Below, piece after piece: positions 15,735 to 23,411 of a stretch of 26,640 nucleotides of DNA. The position numbers and the translations under genes are program-made. The notes under the pieces are model-generated. The model saw only the letters and a list, made by a program, of their open reading frames with translations, ran no database searches and had not been told where the DNA came from. How positions within the stretch are numbered: the first letter of the stretch is position 1; every line of letters begins with the position of its first letter. Origin of the DNA: Pelagibacteraceae bacterium TMED124 (lineage in GTDB: Bacteria > Pseudomonadota > Alphaproteobacteria > Pelagibacterales > Pelagibacteraceae); the NCBI GenBank assembly GCA_002171275.2, contig NHFZ02000012.1, forward strand, positions 1 to 26,640, in the 5' to 3' direction.

Positions 15735-15744
15735 CTGCTTGTAT
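15729..15744 (-). promoter_or_regulatory. NrdR box, distal (weaker)
   Basis: TGTCAACTGCTTGTAT keeps the two outer arms CAA...TTG of an NrdR palindrome but has a degenerate centre. The conserved C of this site is exactly 31 bp from that of the proximal box (15732 versus 15701), the three-helical-turn spacing typical of NrdR box pairs. It covers the TTGACA -35 element. The match alone is weak; the spacing is what supports it. Confidence 0.55.
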
Positions 15745-15756
15745 GTAAAAAGATTT

Positions 15757-15833
15757 TGGCGCGCCCGGAGAGAGTCGAACTCCCAACCTTCTGATTCGTA
15801 GTCAGATGCTCTATCCAATTGAGCTACGGGCGC
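15757..15833 (-). tRNA. tRNA-Arg (anticodon ACG)
   Basis: A 77-base tRNA folded by hand. The acceptor stem GCGCCCG (15827-15833) pairs with CGGGCGC (15761-15767), with discriminator G and an encoded CCA end (15757-15759). The D-arm contains GCTCAATTGGATAGAGC. The anticodon stem CTGA/TCAG holds loop CTACGAA, giving ACG, which reads CGU (and, with inosine, CGC and CGA). The T-arm contains the GTTCGA core. It is on the same strand as, and just upstream of, nrdA, with its own promoter signal. Confidence 0.97.
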
Positions 15834-16014
15834 TTAATAAAAAAAAATTATACAAAGAAGTTAGTAAAAAAAAATTTAAAAAAAAAAAATACAAACGTCA
15901 TGAATCAATAATAAAAATTTTTTTGTTTATTTTAAATTTTTTATAGGATATATCTATTGGTATTTGTTAACAAAATTATGATATTAACTAATTAAATCAA
16001 ACTAACATATATAT
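15834..16014. other. AT-rich intergenic spacer between tRNA-Arg and lipoprotein gene
   Basis: 181 bp almost entirely A and T, with poly-A runs (9-12 bases) near the tRNA end. It holds the tRNA promoter and must hold the promoter of the plus-strand lipoprotein gene, but no convincing -35/-10 pair or ribosome site could be picked for the latter. No structured RNA was recognised. It is the largest non-coding spacer in the window. Confidence 0.6.
15847..15852 (-). promoter_or_regulatory. -10 element of the tRNA-Arg gene
   Basis: A perfect TATAAT on the minus strand, 14 bp upstream of the mature tRNA 5' end, which would put the start about 7 bases before it. The -35 region is only a T-run, so the promoter is recognised from the -10 and position alone. 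Confidence 0.5.
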
Positions 16015-17181
16015 ATGAAAAAAAATCTCATCAAACCCTTCATTTTTTTATTTATCCTTTCAACCTACTCCTGTACCGGAGTCCAAGATGTTGTTTTCCC
16101 ATCTTTATCAGATGAAGAGGTAGTCGCTCCTCCTGCTTTAGAGGATGTTCCAGCTACAATCGAATCTGCTGAGACTGCAACTCAGGAAATCCCTCCTTCA
16201 CAGTACGCACAACCTCCAGTGGCCCAACCACAGGTAGCTTATGATACAGGACCAACCGGGACATTTGTTGGGGGTAAAATTAACCAGTTTAGAGCTGATT
16301 TATCCAGCATACAAAATGCAGTTTCATCTCATAACAATGACTTTCTTAGATTTAAAGACCTTGTTGATGAACAAACATCAGTTTATCAGGGTCTCTCAAG
16401 TGCTATTCGTTCTAGGTTACAAATTGGCACAACCCCTGGAAACCCTATATTAGTTGGTCAATGGAACGATGCTCAGAGAGCGCTTGAAGATATACAAAAC
16501 AATGTAAATAATTTACAAATTGTTAATAACCGTGTTACTGCTGATGCTGCACTTATAACACATCTAAAAAATGCAATTGACTCTAGTTTCTTTATTTCAG
16601 GGGCTATTGATGAGGATCACAACCAGCTTAAAGTATTGAATGATGATGTTCAGAGAACTTCTGTTTTATATTCTCGTTTAATGGATGAGTTAGAGGAGAA
16701 GATTTCCAGAGAAATTCAAATATTAAATGCTGAAAGACAATATATGAAAGAATTATCAGCAGACGTAGAAGTTGGTAAATTTGGTGGAAGAGTTTCCGCT
16801 CCTCCAACAAGGAGTTTTCAATCCTCAACAAGCGAAACTAGTGGAGAAGAAACTGGCTCAATTGATACAATTAAAATTGCTCCGCTCAATTACGACAATG
16901 CTATTTTAGTCATTAAATTTGACGATACAAATTTTGACTATTCCACTGCATTATTTGAATCTATTTCTAATGCTCTTGAACAAATGCCTTCGGCTAGTTT
17001 TGAAGTTGTAGCCGTAAGCCCTACTGGTGGAGCAAGTTTTGCAGAAAAGGCAAGACAGAGAGCATCCGAAGTTTTTAATAAAGTCGTAGAGATGGGTGTT
17101 CCATCTGAGAGAGTTTCATTAGCATCTTCTAATAGCACTTCTGCTCAAGCTGAGGAAGTTCATATTTACCTTAAAAATTAA
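16015..17181 (+). CDS. Conserved alphaproteobacterial lipoprotein with OmpA-like C-terminal domain
   Basis: A 388-residue exported protein. The N-terminal signal ends at Cys20 in STYSC, a lipobox-like site with Thr at -3, so it is probably lipid-anchored. A Pro/Ala/Glu-rich low-complexity linker follows (residues 30-75), then a long helical, probably coiled-coil region (about 85-250), a Ser/Thr/Gly linker, and a C-terminal alpha/beta domain (about 285-388). That last domain has the features ILVIKFDD, FEVVAVSPTGG, ERVSLASS and a terminal EVHIYLK strand. I know this C-terminal pattern from unnamed alphaproteobacterial lipoproteins; its fold resembles OmpA-type peptidoglycan-binding domains but no catalytic motif is visible. 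Codon use is less AT-biased than its neighbours. A cell-envelope structural role is inferred. It converges with panC with 5 bp between. Confidence 0.8.
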   Translation: MKKNLIKPFIFLFILSTYSCTGVQDVVFPSLSDEEVVAPPALEDVPATIESAETATQEIPPSQYAQPPVAQPQVAYDTGPTGTFVGGKINQFRADLSSIQNAVSSHNNDFLRFKDLVDEQTSVYQGLSSAIRSRLQIGTTPGNPILVGQWNDAQRALEDIQNNVNNLQIVNNRVTADAALITHLKNAIDSSFFISGAIDEDHNQLKVLNDDVQRTSVLYSRLMDELEEKISREIQILNAERQYMKELSADVEVGKFGGRVSAPPTRSFQSSTSETSGEETGSIDTIKIAPLNYDNAILVIKFDDTNFDYSTALFESISNALEQMPSASFEVVAVSPTGGASFAEKARQRASEVFNKVVEMGVPSERVSLASSNSTSAQAEEVHIYLKN

Positions 17182-17186
17182 ACTCT

Positions 17187-18050
17187 CTACGCACTCTCAA
17201 TTATACCATTTTTTTTTACTAATTTCTTTTTTATAGCAAGATTATCTATGAGCCTTACCCCATCAATTGTTATTGAGATGAATATTCTACACTTAGAAGG
17301 CGAAGTATCCAACTCAGATAAACTGTCTTCTTTAAGAACTGTGATATAATTTACCTTCTCAAAACCTAATTTCAAAAGCTTTTGAATGAAGTAATTTATT
17401 TTATTTTTTTTCAATCCATAGTTTTCTATGTCAAATACAATTGTGCATAAAGTCTCAAATATCATTTTAGTTAAATGTTTTTTTTTATTACAAATTAACT
17501 GATTGCGTGAAGATAAAGCTAAACCATTTTTTTCTCTACGTGTTGGAACAATTATTAATCTTGTTTTAAAAAAAAAATCCTTGATCAATTTTTTAATTAC
17601 CAAGATCTGTTGATAATCCTTTTGTCCTAATGTTATGAAATGAGGCTGAATTAAATTCAGAAATTTCAAAATTATCAATGCAACACCTGAAAAATGGCCT
17701 GGTCTGTCTAAGCCACATAATTTTTTACCTAATTTTCCTACATCAATGGACAAAGATGTATCTGAAAATCTTTTTTTTGGTAGAAAAATTAAATCAACAT
17801 TATGTTTACCCAGTAATTCCAAATCCTTCTCTAAAGTCCTAGGATAATTTTTAAAGTCGTTTTTCTCAGAAAATTGAAGAGGGTTTACATATATGCTAAC
17901 GAGCGAAAAATGACCTCTTTTTTGTGATTTTTTTATAAGACTTAAATGTCCATCATGAAGTTTTCCCATTGTAGGTATAAAATTGATTATTTTTTTTTGC
18001 CTTATTTTTTGTAAAGTTTCTGCTAAAACTTTTATATTTTCTATTATCAT
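17187..18050 (-). CDS. panC: Pantothenate synthetase (pantoate-beta-alanine ligase)
   Basis: Joins pantoate and beta-alanine using ATP in the last step of pantothenate synthesis. 287 residues. The nucleotidyl-transferase signature PTMGKLHDGHLSL is at 26-38 with the H-x-G-H pair at His32 and His35. LCGLDRPGHFSG (pantoate binding), TLGQKDYQQ and the SSRNQ signature that replaces KMSKS follow. The C-terminal third is shorter in motifs and unusually Lys/Asn rich but complete. ATG at 18050 is one base after the panB stop, so panB-panC form a unit. Confidence 0.95.
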   Translation of the reverse strand: MIIENIKVLAETLQKIRQKKIINFIPTMGKLHDGHLSLIKKSQKRGHFSLVSIYVNPLQFSEKNDFKNYPRTLEKDLELLGKHNVDLIFLPKKRFSDTSLSIDVGKLGKKLCGLDRPGHFSGVALIILKFLNLIQPHFITLGQKDYQQILVIKKLIKDFFFKTRLIIVPTRREKNGLALSSRNQLICNKKKHLTKMIFETLCTIVFDIENYGLKKNKINYFIQKLLKLGFEKVNYITVLKEDSLSELDTSPSKCRIFISITIDGVRLIDNLAIKKKLVKKNGIIESA

Positions 18051-18051
18051 T

Positions 18052-18837
18052 TTACTTATAATAATTTTTTTTTTGAGGATATTTCCTTTTTACAACATCT
18101 GATGAAAATTTTTCAAATGCTCGAGAAATAATCATATCTAGGTTTGAATATTTTTTTAAAAACTTAGCTTTAAAATCTGTTAAACCAAGAAGATCCTCAG
18201 CAACAAGAACTTGTCCATCGCAATCTGAAGTAGCTCCAATACCAATAATAGGAATATTTGAATTCTTCATTAACTTTTTAACAATTGACTCAACCGTACA
18301 CTCGACAACAACTGAGAAAACACCTGCTTTCTGAAGAGAATTGAGGTCATCCATTATTTTTTTTTCTTCATTTTTTTTTCTTCCATAAACTGGGTACTTA
18401 CCGTTATGTTGTTGCGGTAATAAGCCTATATGACCCATCACATTAATTTTTTTTTTTACAAGAAACGTAATTGTATCAAAAAATTTTTCTCCACCCTCAA
18501 GTTTTACTGCATCTGCTCCAGTTTCTAATATTATTTTTTTTGCATTCCTATACGCTAACTTATAATCTTTTTCAAAAGTCCCATATGGCATATCCACAAC
18601 AACCATTGAATCTTTCGCTTGTGCAACAACAGCTTTTGCATGTTGTAAAATTAAATCGATACTTACCTTTCTTGTCGAATCGAATCCATACAAAACTGGT
18701 CCAACAGAGTCACCAACTAAGATTATATCTGCATATTTATCAGCAATTTTAGCTATTGGTGCCGTATATGATGTGATACAAATAATTGGTATTTTTTTTT
18801 TAAATTTTTCAAATATTTTTTTTTTTTTTAAAAACAT
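18052..18837 (-). CDS. panB: 3-methyl-2-oxobutanoate hydroxymethyltransferase
   Basis: Makes ketopantoate from 2-oxoisovalerate and methylene-tetrahydrofolate, a TIM-barrel enzyme in pantothenate synthesis. With the ATG at 18837 the protein is 261 residues; the frame is also open to a TTG at 18843, which is less likely. Seen: ITSYTAPIAKI, the metal-binding GDSVG (usual GDSLG), LYGFDST, VVDMPYG, and KLEGGEKF, as in other PanB. An A14 run covers codons 3-7, an unusual start. It precedes panC by one base and is divergent from the gamma-glutamyltransferase gene across 53 bp. Confidence 0.93.
   Translation of the reverse strand: MFLKKKKIFEKFKKKIPIICITSYTAPIAKIADKYADIILVGDSVGPVLYGFDSTRKVSIDLILQHAKAVVAQAKDSMVVVDMPYGTFEKDYKLAYRNAKKIILETGADAVKLEGGEKFFDTITFLVKKKINVMGHIGLLPQQHNGKYPVYGRKKNEEKKIMDDLNSLQKAGVFSVVVECTVESIVKKLMKNSNIPIIGIGATSDCDGQVLVAEDLLGLTDFKAKFLKKYSNLDMIISRAFEKFSSDVVKRKYPQKKNYYK
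18816..18829. repeat. A14 homopolymer tract at 5' end of panB
   Basis: Fourteen consecutive T on the plus strand (A on the coding strand), within codons 3-7 of panB. This length invites polymerase slippage and also base-calling error. A change of one or two bases would move the reading frame immediately after the start codon. Confidence 0.9.
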
Positions 18838-18890
18838 TAACAAATTATTTTAATACAATTAGCATTAGATTTTTTAAAATAGCATATTTT

Positions 18891-20573
18891 ATGATTATAA
18901 AGAGAATAAAAATTTTTCTAATAGTATTTTTACTTTGTTTAGCTCAATCCTACTCGTATTCAGAGGATGTCTATATTGACCCAGAACCTTATATAACTGA
19001 CTCCAGTAGTGACAACAAATATTATGAGGGGGCAAATATAATTGTAGTTACAGCAAATGATTACGCTACAAAAATTGGATTTGATATTCTTGAGAATGGG
19101 GGTACTGTTTTTGATGCAGCAGTTTCTATACAATTAGCTTTAGGTCTAGTGGAACCTCAGTCATCCGGCATAGGAGGAGGACTATTCATAACTTTTTTTA
19201 ACAACAGTTCAAAAAAAATTATAAGTTATGAGGGAAGAGAAACAGCACCAAAAAATATTGATCGAAACTTATTTCTTGATGAAAATAAAAAACCAAAAAA
19301 ATTTTTTACCGCAGTAGTTGGAGGGTTATCTGTTGGTACGCCAGGAGCATTAAAAGTTTTATATGAACTAAACCAAGACTATGGAACCATTGAGTGGAAA
19401 CATTTACTAAAACCAGTAATTAAACTTGCTAAAGAAGGGTTCATTCCACCAAAAAGGCTTGTTAGTGCCTTAAAAAAAGAGAAATACTTATTTGAAATAG
19501 ATTCTCATTCAGAATTTAAGAAAATACTTATTAATCCTAAAGAAAAGTTTTTCAATATAGATTATGCAAATACTTTGGAAAAAATATCAGAAAATATTGA
19601 GGATTTTTATTATGGTCAAATAGCTTCAAATATCGTTGAAAAAATAAAAAGCTCCAAGAATCCCGGCTTAATGACAAATAATGATTTAGCCAACTATAAA
19701 GTTAATAAAAAAAATGCATTATGTCATAAATTAAAAAATGAATTCAAAATTTGTGGACCTAGTTTGCCTTCGTCAGGAACAATTTGTGTAATACAGGCCT
19801 TAAAGCTTTATGAAAATTTATTAAATAAAAATCAAAAAGTACGTCCAGAAGAAAACTTCAGACTTAAATTATCTATATTAAATTTTGTATATTACCTACG
19901 AGACAAATATCTTGGAGATGATAACTTTGAAGTCGTAAACGTTGATGAGTTGTTAGATATTAGATTTCTTTTAAAAGAATTTAATTTATTTAAAAAACAA
20001 AATTTTAATTCGGTGAATCAAAATCTTGATGAAATTCTAAATTCAACTAGTCATTTCACTCTAGTTGATAAATACCAAAATGTTATTTCTGTTACATCAA
20101 GTATTGAAAGTTCATTTGGCTCAAGACTTTTTACTGATGGATTTTTTCTAAATAATCAACTTACTGATTTCCGTTTTAAAGCAACGGATATAAATGGAAA
20201 AGTTCTTAAAAATATCCCGCAAGGTAATAAAAAACCATTGAGCTCTATGTCGCCATTAATTATTTTCGATAAAAATGATAATTTTTATATGACGGTTGGC
20301 TCACCTGGAGGTAAAGCAATAATTTCCTATGTATTTAGAGTTATAAGTGAAGATTTTTTTTCTAACTATAAAATAAAAGAGATTGTTGAAAGACCTAACT
20401 TCATAAAAATAAATGATAAAATTTTTTTTGAAAAAAAAATATTAAATAATATTTCATCGGAAAGTGGAAAAATTAGGAATCTAACAAGTGGGCTTGCAAT
20501 TATAAAAAGAGGAAATGAATTTTACACAGGTGTGGCAGATTCAAGAAGAGACGGATCAGTAAGAGGAAAATAA
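18891..20573 (+). CDS. ggt: Gamma-glutamyltransferase (Ntn-hydrolase)
   Basis: A periplasmic enzyme that hydrolyses or transfers the gamma-glutamyl group of glutathione and related peptides. 560 residues with a signal peptide (about 1-23). Seen: SSGIGGGLFI (91-100), YEGRETAP with the substrate-binding Arg116, a PSSG loop (293-296), the self-cleavage site N-S-T-S-H with the nucleophile Thr386, the FGSRL segment (409-413), SSMSPLIIF (451-459), and GSPGG (470-474) forming the oxyanion loop. The precursor would be cut before Thr386 into two chains. It starts with ATG at 18891, divergent from panB, and stands alone 44 bp before rpmH. Nutrient scavenging from glutathione is an inference. Confidence 0.93.
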   Translation: MIIKRIKIFLIVFLLCLAQSYSYSEDVYIDPEPYITDSSSDNKYYEGANIIVVTANDYATKIGFDILENGGTVFDAAVSIQLALGLVEPQSSGIGGGLFITFFNNSSKKIISYEGRETAPKNIDRNLFLDENKKPKKFFTAVVGGLSVGTPGALKVLYELNQDYGTIEWKHLLKPVIKLAKEGFIPPKRLVSALKKEKYLFEIDSHSEFKKILINPKEKFFNIDYANTLEKISENIEDFYYGQIASNIVEKIKSSKNPGLMTNNDLANYKVNKKNALCHKLKNEFKICGPSLPSSGTICVIQALKLYENLLNKNQKVRPEENFRLKLSILNFVYYLRDKYLGDDNFEVVNVDELLDIRFLLKEFNLFKKQNFNSVNQNLDEILNSTSHFTLVDKYQNVISVTSSIESSFGSRLFTDGFFLNNQLTDFRFKATDINGKVLKNIPQGNKKPLSSMSPLIIFDKNDNFYMTVGSPGGKAIISYVFRVISEDFFSNYKIKEIVERPNFIKINDKIFFEKKILNNISSESGKIRNLTSGLAIIKRGNEFYTGVADSRRDGSVRGK

Positions 20574-20617
20574 TTTTTATTTTACAAATATGACAAATTT
20601 GATATAAGGATTTAATT

Positions 20618-20752
20618 ATGAAAAGAACTTATCAACCAAGTAATATAGTAAGAAAAAGAAGACATGGATTTAGATCCAGAATGTCTACACCAGGTGGAAA
20701 AAAAGTACTCATCAGAAGAAGACAAAAAGGTAGGAAAACTCTATCTGCCTAA
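20618..20752 (+). CDS. rpmH: 50S ribosomal protein L34
   Basis: A 44-residue basic protein with the invariant L34 start MKRTYQPS, then [11 protein letters not shown], a TPGG-KKVL segment and the terminal [11 protein letters not shown] at 20618 has AAGGA (20606-20610) seven bases upstream. It is the first gene of the conserved rpmH-rnpA-yidC order. The reading frame of rnpA is open back into this gene. Confidence 0.97.
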   Translation: MKRTYQPSNIVRKRRHGFRSRMSTPGGKKVLIRRRQKGRKTLSA

Positions 20753-21065
20753 TAAGTCTAACAGATTAAAAAAAAGGTCAGAATTTCTAAATTTACGAAA
20801 TAAATGTAGAACATTTCACGGTAAATTTGTAATTGTCAATATTGATAAAAGTTCAGATCTTACAAAGTATGGATTAACAGTGAGTAAAAAAATTGGAAAT
20901 GCAGTAAAAAGAAATTATTTGAAAAGAATATTCAGATCAATAATAAGAAACAATTGGAAAAATATAAAAAAACCTTTTTCTTTTGAAATAATACCAAAGA
21001 AAAAAATTTTACATCATACATTTACTGAAATAGAAAAGGACCTCAAGGAAATTTTAAATAAATAG
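20664..21065 (+). CDS. rnpA: Ribonuclease P protein component
   Basis: The basic protein partner of RNase P RNA, which trims the 5' leaders of tRNAs. Core motifs are intact: RLKKRSEF at the start of the domain, [14 protein letters not shown], and the RNR motif in [11 protein letters not shown]. The given coordinates are the whole open frame (133 residues) from an ATG inside rpmH; this would overlap L34 by 89 bp. No ATG exists between the rpmH stop and the first conserved residue. Alternative starts are GTG 20694 and CTG 20745; the latter follows an AGGTAGGA sequence and gives a more usual length of about 106 residues with an 8-bp overlap. The gene is certain, the start is not. Confidence 0.88.
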   Translation: MDLDPECLHQVEKKYSSEEDKKVGKLYLPNKSNRLKKRSEFLNLRNKCRTFHGKFVIVNIDKSSDLTKYGLTVSKKIGNAVKRNYLKRIFRSIIRNNWKNIKKPFSFEIIPKKKILHHTFTEIEKDLKEILNK

Positions 21066-21121
21066 AATTTCTAAAATCATTGAAAGTTCGGTAAGTTTCT
21101 TATATTAGTATATTTTTAAAA

Positions 21122-22801
21122 ATGGATAATCAAAAAAACTTATTACTCGCTGTCGTTTTCTCACTAGTCATTCTAATTGGTTTCGACTTCTTTTTTGCTC
21201 CCAAAAAAAATATATCTGATAAAACAGAATTAAACGAGAATATTTCTGAAAAAATTACAGAGAACAACACACCTTCGATTGACACCTCATTAGTAAAAAA
21301 ATCAAACAAAACTTTATCCTCTGAAAAAAGAATACAGTTTAAGGCAAAAAGAATTGAAGGTAGTATCAACTTATTTGGAGCTACGATTGATGATATAATT
21401 TTAAGTGATTATTTCCAAACAATTCAAAAAAAAGAAAAAGTCCGTGTTCTTCAAAAAGAGAGCAGTAATTCACCATACTTTCTCAGAATGGGTTGGGCCT
21501 CCACTGACAAATCTTTAGAGCTTCCAAATAAAGATAGCCTTTGGAAAGCTTCCAAAGAAAACTTTGAGAATGAAAAAATAAAGCTTGAATGGTCTAACAG
21601 TAAAGGACTCAAAATTATAAGAGAAATTTCTTTTGATCAAAATTTTATGATAACAATTACAGACGAGGTAGTAAATGGTACAACTGGAAAAGTTGAATTA
21701 ACAAATTTCTCTTATTTAAGAAGAAAAAACTATGAACCAGAAAATAAGTTTTTCATACTTCATGAAGGTCCGCTTGGAGTTTTTAACGACACTTTAAAAG
21801 AAGTTTCCTATGACGAGCTTCAAGAAAATAAAGAAATTGTTGAATCTACAAAAAATGGATGGATTGGCTACACCGATCACTATTGGCAAGTTGCAATTTT
21901 TCCAGACACCAACGAATCATTTAAAGCGAGATTTAAGACTTTAAATAATCAACGCAATTCAATTCAAATAGATTTTATAAATGATAATGTAAAGTCTGTT
22001 GCACCAAATGAAAATCTAATAACAAAATCTTATGTTTTTGCAGGCGCTAAAGAAGTACCATTGATTGACGACTATATAGAAAAACTAAATGTTAATAAGC
22101 TTGATCTATCAGTAGATTTTGGTTGGTTTTATTTTTTAACCAAACCTCTTTTTTATGCCCTTAATTTTTTGTCTACAAAATTTCAAAACTTTGGTATTGG
22201 AATTATAATTCTCACAATTTTTATAAGAATTATTCTATTCCCTCTGGCAAATAAATCTTTTAAATCAATGAATTCAATGAGAATTTTGACACCAGAAATT
22301 CAAAGAGTGAGAGAAAGATATAAAGATGATAGACAAAAAATGAATCAAGAAATGTTTGCTCTTTATAGAGAAAAAAAAATTAACCCTGCAGCAGGGTGTC
22401 TCCCTATATTAATTCAGATTCCAATATTCTTTGCATTATACAAGGTGCTATTCGTTTCAATAGAAATGAGGCACGCCCCATTCTTTGGTTGGATTAAAGA
22501 TTTATCAGCTCCTGACCCCACAAGTTTATTTAATCTTTTTGGTTTAATTCCCTGGGATCCACCATTATTTTTAACTATCGGTATCTGGCCACTTTTAATG
22601 GGATTTACAATGTTTTTACAGCAAAAAATAAACCCTCCACCACCTGACCCTATTCAAGCAAAGATTTTTATGATGTTACCATTTATTTTTACTTTTTTAT
22701 TAGCTACCTTTCCCTCCGGCATGGTTGTATATTGGACAATAAATAATGTGCTATCAATAGGACAACAATATATTTTATTAAAAAAACAAAAAAAAGAATA
22801 A
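21122..22801 (+). CDS. yidC: Membrane protein insertase YidC
   Basis: Inserts and folds inner-membrane proteins, alone or with SecYEG. 559 residues. An N-terminal signal anchor (6-25) ends near FFFAPKK; a periplasmic beta-domain (about 70-330) carries WIGYTDHYWQ (247-256); the insertase core begins at about 335. The functional arginine of the hydrophilic groove is R369 in TIFIRIILFPL. The C-terminal helices include NPAAGCLPILIQIPIFFALY and PSGMVVYW. It begins 56 bp after rnpA; no yidD gene is present between them. The two-base-class ATG context has no strong ribosome site. Confidence 0.97.
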   Translation: MDNQKNLLLAVVFSLVILIGFDFFFAPKKNISDKTELNENISEKITENNTPSIDTSLVKKSNKTLSSEKRIQFKAKRIEGSINLFGATIDDIILSDYFQTIQKKEKVRVLQKESSNSPYFLRMGWASTDKSLELPNKDSLWKASKENFENEKIKLEWSNSKGLKIIREISFDQNFMITITDEVVNGTTGKVELTNFSYLRRKNYEPENKFFILHEGPLGVFNDTLKEVSYDELQENKEIVESTKNGWIGYTDHYWQVAIFPDTNESFKARFKTLNNQRNSIQIDFINDNVKSVAPNENLITKSYVFAGAKEVPLIDDYIEKLNVNKLDLSVDFGWFYFLTKPLFYALNFLSTKFQNFGIGIIILTIFIRIILFPLANKSFKSMNSMRILTPEIQRVRERYKDDRQKMNQEMFALYREKKINPAAGCLPILIQIPIFFALYKVLFVSIEMRHAPFFGWIKDLSAPDPTSLFNLFGLIPWDPPLFLTIGIWPLLMGFTMFLQQKINPPPPDPIQAKIFMMLPFIFTFLLATFPSGMVVYWTINNVLSIGQQYILLKKQKKE

Positions 22802-22820
22802 CTAAGATTTGGAATAATCT

Positions 22821-23411
22821 GTGAGTGAAGATTGGAAATTTATTAAAGAAGTTCACTCATTCAAAGAGCTTCCATCAGATCAAATACCCGAATTTATTTT
22901 TTGGGGACGCTCAAATGTTGGGAAATCTTCTCTTATAAATTCATTGACAAAAAAAGAAATTGCAAAAACCTCAAGAACACCAGGAAGAACAAAATCTTTA
23001 GTTTTTTTTCAATATAAAAATATTTTGAGAATTGTTGATTTTCCAGGTTACGGTTTTTCAAAAATTTCTGCGAATCAAACCTTTAAATTAAATTTATTGT
23101 TAGAGGGATATTTTCAAAAAAGAGAAAACCTAAAAAAAATTTTTCTACTTATTGACTCTAGACATCTTTTAAAACCAATTGATTTATCAATAATAAAACT
23201 TCTGGAGCAAACCTGCGAAAAGGAAATTATTTTTGTTTTTACAAAAAAAGATAAAATTAAAAATTTAGAGCTTAAAAAAAAAAATAATGAATCTCTCAAC
23301 CTAATAAAAAAAGAATTTAATAAAAATATCTTTAATACTAGTATTAAGGAAAGTAATGGGATAATTTTATTAAAAAAATTTTTATTCAGATCTCAAAGTA
23401 TCAATGATTAA
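22821..23411 (+). CDS. engB: Ribosome biogenesis GTPase EngB/YsxC
   Basis: A 196-residue TRAFAC GTPase needed for large-subunit assembly. G1 GRSNVGKSS (29-37), switch I SRTPGRT (51-57), G3 DFPGYG (73-78) and G4 TKKDK (141-145) are all intact. The start is GTG at 22821, 19 bp after the yidC stop. The last eight bases overlap argB, so translational coupling is likely. The gene name yihA is also used for this family. Confidence 0.95.
   Translation: MSEDWKFIKEVHSFKELPSDQIPEFIFWGRSNVGKSSLINSLTKKEIAKTSRTPGRTKSLVFFQYKNILRIVDFPGYGFSKISANQTFKLNLLLEGYFQKRENLKKIFLLIDSRHLLKPIDLSIIKLLEQTCEKEIIFVFTKKDKIKNLELKKKNNESLNLIKKEFNKNIFNTSIKESNGIILLKKFLFRSQSIND

Noticed and set aside
20581..20608. TTTACA - 16 bp - TATAAG as the rpmH promoter
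   Set aside because: Transcription would start at about 20615, leaving the rpmH ribosome site (20606-20610) untranscribed; unless the message is leaderless this cannot be the main promoter.
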